Under the pieces are notes generated by a model. The model did no database searches, was not told where the DNA came from, and saw only the letters and a list, made by a program, of their open reading frames with translations. Made by a program: the position numbers and the translations under genes. This document shows positions 23,010-32,625 of a DNA stretch of 34,656 nucleotides, in pieces. Numbering within the stretch: position 1 is the stretch's first letter; every line of letters starts with the position of its first letter. Source of the stretch: Rhizophagus sp. LPA8_4_AMF (taxonomy: Eukaryota; Glomeromycota; Glomeromycetes; Glomerales; Glomeraceae); contig JADRCO010000399.1 in assembly GCA_021464525.1 (NCBI GenBank), positions 1 through 34,656 of the forward strand. Reading direction: 5' to 3'.

Positions 23010-23216
23010 TTTAATTTGTATCCCAAATCTACTTAATGAGAGCCTTTTAAATCAAATGAAGGGTATTTATAGACTTTAAAACGAAAAACTAGGTCAATGG
23101 TGAATGATACAAAACAACCAGTTTTATCAAAAAAAAAAAAATAATAAGTCACGTGAAATCTGACATGAAAATATCAAGAATTTTTATCCTGATTATCGGA
23201 AAAACTTTATTACAAC
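23010..23216. promoter_or_regulatory. Shared divergent promoter of NOP1 and RRP7
   Basis: Only 207 bases separate two start codons reading in opposite directions, both for nucleolar ribosome-biogenesis proteins. A TCACGTGA site (about 23148-23155), a palindrome of the Cbf1/E-box type, and a 12-base A tract (about 23130-23141) lie inside. Joint control is an inference from this arrangement. Confidence 0.6.
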
Positions 23217-24538
23217 ATGCCTAAGAAAAAAAAACATCCTCGAACTACTAACAACGAGTCTTACAACAATAATAATGACAAGCAAAATGAAAATTCTTCA
23301 ACTAATCAACAGATTCATGTTGAGACAACTAATAGTAGTATAAATGAAGAAGTCCGGTTACCATTAGAAGAACTTCCTAATACAGGATTTAAAATACTTC
23401 CGATTGAAATGTCTTCACAAAAAATTATTTTTGATTCAAATTCTTCTAATCCTTCTACTTTTACCTCAATTCATTATTGTTATTTTAAAAGTCACGAGTC
23501 ACGTAATAATAATAATAATTATAATGATAAACTTTTATCCCCAAACAATACTCTGTTTATTTCAAATTTACCAATAGATTCAACAGAAGCACATATTAAA
23601 CATTTGTTTCAAGAATGCGGAAAGATCGATAGAATTATTTTTAATGAAGTTATTAAAGATGATGAATTTTTAATTAATATTGTTAATGGAAATGATAATA
23701 ATGAAGATGAAAATAATAATGGATTAAATGAAAATGAATCAATACAGAAAGGAAAAAAATCTAAGAAAAAGAAAAAGAAAAAGTCAAATATACAAGGAGG
23801 AATTGAGAAGAATGTAATTAGAAATTTTGAGGAAGGTGGCCTAAGAAAATTGTTGATACCAGGTTCTTCTGCTCATATAGTATTTCAAAATTCAGAAGGA
23901 TTAAAAAAAGCTCTTGAAATGGCTCAAAAAAAAAGAATATGGACAATTAAAGATGTAGAAATTCCATCATTGGGATTATCTAGTAATATTCTTTTTTTTC
24001 TTTACGTATATGTATCGACTGTTTTTATATTTATGTAATAATTTTATTAATAATATACTGATATTTTGACAGGGTGGTTACAAGATTATAGATTACATCG
24101 TTCAGATCAAATAAAACTTCAAGAAGAAGTTGATGAATATATGCGTAAGTTTGAAGAAGCTGAATTAGAACGACATAAAGCTTTAGAAGCCAAACTTAAT
24201 CAACCAGACGAGGATGGATTTATCATGGTAACAAGAGTTGGAAGACGTAGTGCTAATACGGATGGTACAATCACTGTAACAGCTGCTAAACCAGAGGAAA
24301 TTAAGAATTTGAAGCCAAAGAATAAAGAATTGAAAGACTTTTATCGATTCCAAATGCGTGAAGAAAAACGAAATAGTAAATATGAAATTTATTTCTTATA
24401 ATTGCTTATTTTTGCATATGCATTATAACTTTATTCTTCATTTCATTTTAAGAACTTATCGATCTTCGCAAAAAGTTCGAGGAAGACAAAGAAAAGATCG
24501 CTAAACTTAAGGCCGCAAGAAGATTTAAACCATATTAA
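23217..24538 (+). CDS. RRP7: Ribosomal RNA-processing protein 7
   Basis: Component of the small-subunit processome (UTP-C module), needed for 18S rRNA maturation and 40S assembly in the nucleolus. Three exons (23217-23982, 24073-24375, 24453-24538) give 384 residues. The N-terminus is Lys-rich then Asn-rich and disordered. An RRM begins with the RNP2-like LFISNLP (about residue 112) and continues IKHLFQECGKIDRIIF. It is split by a disordered insert with a Lys run (KGKKSKKKKKKKS), then resumes AHIVFQNSEGLKKALEMA. The Rrp7 C-terminal domain follows: LGLSRWLQDYRLHR, DEDGFIMVTRVGRR, and the diagnostic end FYRFQMREEKRN, KLIDLRKKFEEDKEKIAKLK, AARRFKPY. Splicing is canonical GT-AG. It converges with AOS1, with 148 bases between stops. 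Confidence 0.95.
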
Positions 24539-24686
24539 TTACATTAATTGAGAAATTTATGTATATATATAGCATCTTGTAGTCATTGGATAAAGCTATA
24601 ACTATAATGTGAAATATCTCAATATTTATTAAATCTGAACTCTTTTTTTTTTGAAACTTATATTTTTCTCGATCGCAATTCATTAC

Positions 24687-26281
24687 TTAAAGAATTTTCT
24701 TTCCTGGTTCTACTTGATATATCAGTCCAGAACCTACAAATATGCGTCAAATTAATATGGTTTCTTTTTAAAAAAGAATCCCAGTTTGGAAATACTTGCC
24801 TTCAATACCATCATAAAGAAAGAAATTGTTGATAGGTAATTCCCTTTGTGATAACGTATTAAGGATATCCTGAGCTAATATACCTCCAACAATAGCGCAC
24901 ACGGGCGATAATTCTGCTGTTACACTCAAAGTAAATGTCCTGAATTGCAATAACTATTGAATAAGCCTATGTCCGCAAATCTATTTCAATTATAAAATAG
25001 AGAGCTTACCGAAGAAATTCATCAGTAACAGTTGACACGTTAATATTATTCGAAGTAAATAATGAATCTTTTAATGATTTTAATTTTGCCATATCAATTT
25101 CATTAGCTGTGGGTAATCTTTTTTCTTCCTGTTGAAATTTCCATAAGACTACATTATACAAAAATTGATTTACTAATTATGCATCAACAATGAGAAGTGT
25201 GCGCAATTATGTAATTAATCACTTACTTAGTACGCTCCACAATACACGGGAAATTTTATTTAGTTTCTTAACGGAAATCTGATCCCAATCATTTTTTGAC
25301 AAAGCTGTTTCTAAGCTCACAAATTCCTCATTTTTCTTTGATCGTGTTATTTCGGGTTCTTCCTTACCTGGTACAACTGTTTTTTTCTCCCTATATAGTT
25401 ATACAGTTAACTTTTGAAGTCACAAGCACAAATAAGCATACACGTGACTTACTGTATATAGTCATGATGATTTAGATCACTGAATATATATCCAAAGAAA
25501 CCATATGTACAAGCCGAATAGAACTTTTTATTATATTTTCGGCAAATCCGATCTACGTGAATCTATTTCACAAAATGAGCTCTATTTTTAATTCGTTGAT
25601 CAGACAAAAAAGTTAAGAATCTAGTCCTACCATAGTATCAGGATCACTATTTGTAAGACATATTAAATCATAATTTTCAAAAAATTCCTCAGACTTTTCA
25701 CGTATGTCATCCGTATCAGTTTTTACAACTACACGAGGATTCAAATGTCTAACACCATTAGCTGAAGCCAATGCCCTCTTGATGAAGTTGTTATAAATTA
25801 GCAAATTCTGTCTACATGTTATACAACTAAGCATAAAGAGAATAAGTAATTCATGTTTAATTACATTCTTTCCAAGATCTTGTTCTGTTATTAAGAATTG
25901 TGCACCCAAATCTTCTTCCGTAACAATATTGTGATCAATGATTGTAACCGAACCAACACCGGCTAATACGAGATTCTTGCATACTTCATTACTTAACCCT
26001 CTTATTCCACTTATAAGAATCGAAGAATTCCGCATTCTTTTATAATTATAATTATAAATAAAATCAATCTAAAAGTTTATATTTAATTAGAAACCAAATT
26101 TTTAATGAAATTTTAGATTTACCGTTGTTGAGCTTCCAAGCCCCATAGTCTTATCTGTCTATCATACAAAGCAGCTTCATCTATCAGCAGGAAAACAAAT
26201 ATTTTAATTGTAATTTTATAAATATCAACATATAGTCAATTAATCAGAACCTTCAGTTATTTGTAAAGTTTGTGAATCCAT
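24687..26281 (-). CDS. AOS1: SUMO-activating enzyme subunit 1 (Aos1/SAE1)
   Basis: Adenylation-side partner of Uba2 in the SUMO E1 enzyme. Nine exons on the minus strand (26251-26281, 26123-26180, 25865-26036, 25631-25777, 25453-25562, 25227-25390, 25010-25148, 24800-24939, 24687-24733) give 335 residues. Family landmarks: LYDRQIRLWGLEAQQRMRNS, nucleotide-binding ILISGIRGLSNEVCKNLVLA, VTIIDHNIVTEEDLGAQFL, GKNRALASANGVRHLNPRV, FENYDLICLTNSDPDTM and VCAIVGGILAQDILNTLSQR. The end is FLYDGIEGSGLIYQ plus a short basic tail. Aos1 has no catalytic Cys, consistent here. The last intron starts with GC (gcaagt); it gives the conserved DGIEGSG reading. A GT four bases inside is an alternative donor. Head-to-head with OPY2. 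Confidence 0.95.
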
Positions 26282-27013
26282 TTAGAAATGAACGAAAAGA
26301 TCTGATAAAGACTAAAGAAACAATTTAAACTTTAGAACTATTGACTAAAATGGAATAAATAATCGTTGTTGATCTGAAGTTAAAATGATTAACATTAAAG
26401 TACCTGGTTATTTGTCATATGGTAACACAGGCTTAAGCAATAGGTGCGATTGTTAACGGGTCTGAATGTAACGTTTAATTTACTTAGTCTCCTGAAAAGG
26501 AAAACGTTCGAGTGACAAGGCCAAAATTACTGAAATTACTGATTTTAAGGTATTTTCAATTGGTACATACATATGGTTTTACTAATAAGGCAGTGAAACA
26601 ATATTTTGTTAAAACTAAAATTTCTTCCGGGAAGAATAACTTTCAGACCTTTTCGTCGCTTGCGAAATAACTTGTCGATGGTTTCTCATCTCCTATTACT
26701 GGCTTCAAAGCCCACTTAAACACTCTCTAGCGGGATTCATATTAAAACAATCTCACGCTTCTTGTGCGAATTCTGTATTTTTTGACTTTTTTTTTTGGAG
26801 CTCGCTGCAATAACTAATTAAACTTAAACTCACTCCTCGACTAGTATAAACACCAAGCGTTAATATTACAGTCAAAAAAAAAAATCATATTATTACATTC
26901 TTTTACTTCATTTTTTATCTAATTTATATCCTTATTTTTTTATCTTTATTTCATTCCTTTCCTTGTTCATTTGTTGGCAATTATTGTTTATAAGATAATA
27001 AAGTTAATTATAG
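26282..27013. promoter_or_regulatory. Divergent intergenic region, AOS1 / OPY2
   Basis: A 732-base region between two outward-facing start codons. Its middle (26440-26830) looks less AT-biased than the surrounding introns, but no ORF or RNA gene could be supported. It must contain both promoters. Confidence 0.5.
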
Positions 27014-28411
27014 ATGTTTTCAATATTAAAAATAAAATTGTATATGCTCGTTTGGTTAGTGTGTATAACAATAATATTCATAGATATAACGCCGGTAACA
27101 GCACAAACAGCACAAGGTAGGAAAGATTTTTTTTTTATTTGATTTTTCAATTCTTAAATTATATAATATTCAATTATTAATACACGACCAAAACCTTCGG
27201 AAATTAAAGGTAGTTCGTCATGTATAACATGTGATGTCGTTCCAACATGTCCTCCATGCGGTAAAGATTCAAAATGTACTCTATCATTAAGAACATGTTT
27301 TCAATGTCCACAAGCAAGTTGTTCCAAACCATCGTCAGGTTTAGTGGATAACAATAATAAAAGCAATAACCAAGGAAATAAAATTTTATTGCCAGCGGTT
27401 ATTGGTGGTATTCTTGGGGTTGGTTTTTTGACAGCAATAGGCTATGTCACCTTTGTACGGAGACGAAGAGCTCGAAATAATAGGGGTATTAAATTAGATA
27501 GTAACGATGAAATGACGTCATTGAATGGAGAAAATGTTATTCCAATTGCATATATTCCATCAACTACTCCAACGACGCCAACCACTCCTATACCGGAACC
27601 ATCATATCTAAGAATACGAGTTTCTAATGTTAGCGCTGGAACCACACCATTAGCCAGTCCCTTACCTCGTAACCTACGCGATGAACAATTAATTGATATT
27701 ACAGATGATGATGATACAGCTCCTGATATTGGTACAATATTGCAAGCGACAAAAACATCACCTGCAGCTTCTACAGCTACTCTTGTGACAGCAACACGCG
27801 CCAAACCAGCACTTGTTCGGCTTAATACTATAAAACAATCAACAAATAAAGAAATGAGTTCTGCTCAATCTACGAGAAGTGAAAATAGCATTCCTAGTAC
27901 CCCAAAGACACCCATGAAGAATACTTTCTTATACGCTCCTTCAATATCATCAGTACCAAGCAGTCCAACTTCCATAAGAATTGGTAGTGATTCCGATACT
28001 GAACAAATGATGCCTCATATAGATATAGAAAGACCATCAGCGGAATCGTTTCGTGTTACAAATCCAAATCAAAATACAACGTCACAAAATTTAAATTCGG
28101 CTGCATTAGATCCAATAGAAGGTCGACAATCATTTGGATTATTTGGTAGTGATGAAGTATATAGTAATGATCCATCATCACCTCAATTACATAGGGAGAG
28201 TATAATAAGTTCTTCGAGTTCAAACGGTAGAAGTACAATGTTTTCAGATGATGGAGATGGTGAGATCATGATCTTTTGGGGAGGAAATACACCATCTTTT
28301 GTAAATGTAACAGGAGGGGAAGGTCAAATTCAAGTTAAAGAACTTGGAAATAACGTAGATTCAACTAAAAAAGACCAGAATGAGGAAATAAAAACGAAGG
28401 AATCCATATAA
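27014..28411 (+). CDS. OPY2: Opy2-like membrane anchor of the osmosensing MAPK pathway
   Basis: In yeast, Opy2 is a single-pass plasma-membrane protein that recruits Ste50 (and thus Ste11) in the HOG pathway. Two exons (27014-27116, 27210-28411) give 434 residues. Residues 1-30 are a signal peptide. An eight-Cys domain follows (Cys39, 42, 48, 51, 57, 64, 67, 72) with CITCDVVPTCPPCGKDSKCT then LSLRTCFQCPQASC, the Opy2 pattern. The membrane span ILLPAVIGGILGVGFLTAIG and following residues (93-117) is followed by RRRRAR. The tail carries NVIPIAYIP (143-151), a motif I recall from Opy2 homologues just inside the membrane. The rest is a Ser/Thr/Pro-rich disordered tail ending near FWGGNTPSFVNV. 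The acceptor (attaaag) has a weak pyrimidine tract, so the junction residue is slightly uncertain. Confidence 0.85.
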
Positions 28412-29027
28412 AAAAAATAAGACGAAAAAAGTTACATAAATAATTAACATTTAAAGTTGAGAATTTTTTAATTTAATCCGAAATTGTATAGTTTTTCCTT
28501 TAATTGTTACATAATATATGTGTGGCTTGGTTAACTGGAGTCACGATTCAGATATATACGTTGGGGGTTAAAATATCTTGGGTATAAATAAAAATAAAAA
28601 ATTTAGATAGGCTAGCGGGTTCTAGCTAGTTTCTTATAGCCTAGCTCATCTAATCATCTACAGTAATTTAGATGGTTAAGAGTTATATACAGACTTTCCT
28701 TCCCTCGGAACACATTTCAATTTTTCTATTATACTATTTTAATTTCCATTCTCTTATGCATCACACTCAACATTCACTTTTTTTTAATTGTTTTCTTGCA
28801 CTCAATTTTTTACATTTGTTTTATATATATACAAAAGTTCGAGCATTAAACGGAAAATGACATATATATATACAATATATATATATATATATATCTCACT
28901 TTTTTAAACATCAATTCTTTTTTTACTGTAAATTTTTGTAAGAAATAGAATAAAATCATTAAATTTTTTTATTGTTGGGGGAAAATGCACCATTAATTTA
29001 TTTAACCGCTATTATAAACATATAAAG
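28412..29027. other. Convergent 3' region with TA microsatellite
   Basis: About 616 bases between the stops of OPY2 and MTAP. It contains a (TA)n tract and a weak stem (TAGGCTA near 28608, TAGCCTA near 28638). The 62-codon ORF at 28672-28860 has no recognisable feature. Confidence 0.5.
28862..28896. repeat. (TA)n microsatellite
   Basis: A run of TA dinucleotides interrupted once by a C, in the convergent spacer. Confidence 0.85.
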
Positions 29028-30033
29028 TTAAAACCAATCTGAAGGAAATCCTAGTCTATTCAAAATATCTGGGAACACGAATTCTAATTTCTTTACTTGT
29101 TCCTTGTTTGTTACTTCCTTACTTGTAATAAAAGAATGATTCATGTATCCTTTATTTGACTCAAATTTCCCATCACTTAACGACTGTTCTAAATCCGGCA
29201 AAATTGCTTCTAATAATTTTTTAGCATTCACAGAATTTTTAGTCATATTATTTACAACCATTTCAACAGTAACAATCTCTTCACCTTGTCTCCAACAATC
29301 ATAATCGGTTGACATGCAAACCATTTGATAAGCAATTTCTAATTCTTTAGCTAATTTAGCTTCAGGTATAGCAGACATGTTAATTACATCACAACCCCAA
29401 CTACGATACAAATTTGATTCAGCTCTAGTGCTAAAAGCTGGCCCTTCCATACATACTAAAGTTTTGTTCTGATGCAAAGTATTTCCTTCTTCTTCCAGTA
29501 CATTTTTATGTTTATAAATTAATTCTGATAAGATTTGATTGAATGGATCAGCAAAAGATACATGAGCTATTAAACCATTCTCAAAAAATGTAGAAGGACG
29601 AATTCCTTTCGTTCGATCTATAATTTGATCTGGTAAAACGAAATCTTTGGGTTTAATTTCTTCACGTAATGAACCTACAGCCGAAAATGCTATAATAACT
29701 TCTACACCAATATTTTTAAGTGCCGCCAAATTTGCTCTTGTTGGAATTTCTGAAGGATTATACTTATGTCCTTTACCATGTCGAGATAAAAATGCAATTT
29801 TGAATCCATGTGGATCTTCAGTTATTGTAATTTTACTACTAGGATAACCCCAGGGCTAAAAAAAGAGTTTTTTGTTAAAAAAAATTTTTTTTTTTAGAAA
29901 TATAAAAAACTAAATAAATTCTTACAGTTTCATAATAAATTTCTTTAATCGTTTTCAAATGATCAAATTCATAAATTCCACTACCACCTATAACACCAAT
30001 TCTTACTCTATCCTCGTTATTATTACTAGCCAT
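29028..30033 (-). CDS. MEU1: S-methyl-5'-thioadenosine phosphorylase
   Basis: Phosphorolyses 5'-methylthioadenosine to adenine and methylthioribose-1-phosphate, the first step of methionine salvage after polyamine synthesis; cytosolic trimer. Two exons on the minus strand (29926-30033, 29028-29855) give 311 residues. Landmarks: IGVIGGSGIYEF (phosphate loop), FLSRHGKGHKYNPSEIPTRA, IIAFSAVGSLREEIKPKDFV, LPDQIIDRTKGIRPSTFFE, CMEGPAFSTRAESNLYRSWG, VINMSAIPEAKLAKELEIAY and VCMSTDYDCWRQGEE. NMSAIPEAKLA is the fungal form of the region, closer to yeast Meu1 than to human MTAP. The small first exon ends at ET|PWGYP. It is head-to-head with the G-alpha gene. Confidence 0.96.
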
Positions 30034-30592
30034 TTTTTATTTTTATGTTTTTTTGGCGGTTAAAGTAGCACATCATTTCATATGACTTTAAAATAATCAC
30101 ATAATCATAGAATAACTGAATATGGAAAATTTTGTGATTTTATAAAATTGATGTGAAAAGATGTGACTGGAAAGATGTCTATCATGCTTAGATTTGGAAG
30201 GGCGTTCCGTTACTCTAAAACAATTATTTAGTTCTTAAGAGTGTTACATACGTCGCTGGTCCTTTTTTCTAACACTCTTCGAGCTTAAAAATGGAATTAA
30301 TAAAAAAAAATTTAATTTCCTAATTTCATCAGTTTCAGGCAATTTAAAATTTCTTGTTATAGATTTTATTTTTTAAGTTTGGAATCAAAGATGTGATATT
30401 TAATTGCATCATGAATGTTACATTTATAACATTACAATATGCCTATCCTTTTATAACAAATTGTTCTCAGTAGCTCAAAAATTGTTTAATATTGTATGTT
30501 AATAATTATTGTCTTTGAATTTTTTCTTTCATTGCATTCTTGTACATTATTTCATTATTTTCATTAAACAAAAAAAAAAATAATAATAAATC
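30034..30592. promoter_or_regulatory. Divergent intergenic region, MTAP / G-alpha
   Basis: A 559-base AT-rich region between outward-facing starts. A 10-base A run with TAATAATAA lies just before the G-alpha ATG. No factor site or extra gene could be supported. Confidence 0.45.
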
Positions 30593-32274
30593 ATGGCATC
30601 TTCTGTTTCAACGAACGATATGAGTGATCCTTTAAAACCATATATTCCTTCAAATGAAACCGCTGAGGACAAGCGTAGACGCGTAGTTGCAGAAAAGGAA
30701 GCAAAAAAGAAAAGTGAAGCTATTGACAAACAAATTAAAGCTGAAAAGGAAAGACTAAGTAAACAAAAATTGGCAAGATTGTTGTTGCTAGGTAAATATA
30801 AAAATGTTTGCGTTAGTGAATAGTACTTGTTATTTTAATATTTTGACATTCTTATCATTTATTCAATCTTACAATATATAGGTTCGTCTGAAAGTGGTAA
30901 AACAACTGTACTTAAACAACTAAAAATTATTCATGGAAATGGTCTTGAGGATGAACGTGAGCAATATCGAAGAATTGTTCACCTTAATGTGCTTACTGCG
31001 ATGAAGGCTTTAACCAACGCTCTTACAAGCTTTGGCTATACGTTAGATTCTAGCAATTTGATTCATCTCGAGAAATTTAGTAGACTAAATTCAGTTAAAG
31101 ATTCGTTGAACCGCAATTCTATTAGTGTTCAGGCAGGAGTTAAAGATTCTAGATTGAATGACAATGCATATCAATTATTCATGGAACATTCTGAAGCGAT
31201 CAAGGCATTATGGAAAGATCCAGCTATTATAAAAGCTTATGAACATGCTAGCGAAATTGGCTTACAAGATTCGGCGAAATAGTGAGTATACTGTACTCTT
31301 TCATGTTCAATTCCGACATTTTATTAATTCTATTTTTTTTTTTTTTTTAGCTTTTTAGATAACGTAGATAGATTTACCGATAAGGACTATACACCTTCTG
31401 ATGAAGATATCTTACAAGCTCGAGTTCGAACACTTGGCGTAACCGAACATCATTTCAAAATAGACGGCACTACGTACAAGTAAGTATATAATGATACCAC
31501 AATTACGAAATCAATGCTATATATTTATATTAAGTAATTCTTTTCTCTTCTTTTAGAATTTATGATGTAGGCGGTCATCGTTCTCAGCGACACTTTTGGG
31601 CGTAAGCTTCTTTTTTTTTTTAATTACGCTTTTTTTTATGTATTTTTATTCTGTAATAATTTATAATGTAATTATATAACCGACTTTAGTCCTTATTTTG
31701 ATGATGTGAATGCCATAATTTTCATGGCTGCTATCTCATCGTTTGACCAAACACTTGAAGAAGCACCAAATGTTAATCGTATGATTGATGCAATTCAATT
31801 GTTCAAAAGTATATGCAATCATGAAATGTTTGTAAATACGAGTATTATCTTGTTTCTTAACAAGATTGACATTTTAAAGCATAAACTTACTTATATTAAA
31901 TTGAAGGACTATTTTCCTGATTACGAAGGTATTTTTTATAAAATTTTTCTTCTTTTTTTTATTTTCTTATATATCTTTTACATCTTTAACGTATTATATA
32001 GGTGATAATAAATTCCAAAGTGTAACAAAATTCTTTCAAAAAACATTTATAAATTGTAATGATAATGATGACAAGCATATTTATGTCCACCTTACACATG
32101 CCACGGTAAATAATATTTATTCTATTCAAATTTTGATATTTATTATTTTAATGACATTAATCATTTGACGTTTCATTATCTCTTACAAAGGATACAAAAC
32201 AAATGCGCGTTATTGTTGCTTCAGTGAACGATACAGTTCAGAGAATGAACCTCAAAGCTTCGGGTCTTATCTAA
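30593..32274 (+). CDS. Atypical heterotrimeric G-protein alpha subunit
   Basis: Seven exons (30593-30791, 30882-31281, 31351-31479, 31557-31601, 31690-31928, 32002-32105, 32191-32274) give 399 residues. The order of motifs is that of G-alpha: P-loop GSSESGKTT (67-75, canonical GAGESGKST), helical domain, switch I DILQARVRTLGV (Arg224 kept), switch II DVGGHRSQRHFW (246-257), FLNKIDIL, and a guanine-binding THAT where TCAT is usual. The catalytic Gln of switch II is His250. There is no MGxxxS myristoylation start; the N-terminus is extended and charged (EDKRRRVVAEKEAKKK). The C-terminus NLKASGLI lacks the usual Cys four from the end. All introns are canonical and the frame is intact, so it is not an obvious pseudogene. 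It probably belongs to a divergent fungal G-alpha group with slow or absent GTP hydrolysis; coupling partner unknown. Confidence 0.92.
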
Positions 32275-32625
32275 ATGATATTTGCAGATTATCAGACACT
32301 CATTCAATATTTATTTAATTTATTTACTTCGGGAATTAGTAAATTATATATTGCTATTTCCAAATTTATTTATTCATTATTCTTTTAATTTAAACGTCAT
32401 TAGAGGCATTAGGAATACTGTTGATGGATATATTCATTACTCTGTTCATTTCAAAAAAAAAAAAATTGTTGAACAAATAATTAACGAGTAAAACAATTGT
32501 ATTTATAAAAATTTTTATACTTTTCTGTGTTATATATTAAACATCGATTAAGAAAAAAAAAACTTTAATTTATTAAATAACAATAAATGTAAAATTTTTT
32601 TATTTTTTTTTTTGAAGTTCAAATT
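32275..32625. other. Convergent 3' region
   Basis: About 350 AT-rich bases between the stops of the G-alpha and HisRS genes. It holds a 69-codon ORF (32282-32491) without features, plus A/T runs. Nothing else is seen. Confidence 0.5.

Noticed and set aside
27442-27804. 120-codon antisense ORF in OPY2
   Set aside because: Opposite the coding tail of OPY2; Val/Ala-rich composition follows from the Thr/Pro/Ser codons on the other strand.
28600-28650. Weak stem around TAGGCTA / TAGCCTA
   Set aside because: Only seven matched bases; too weak to call a structured element or terminator.
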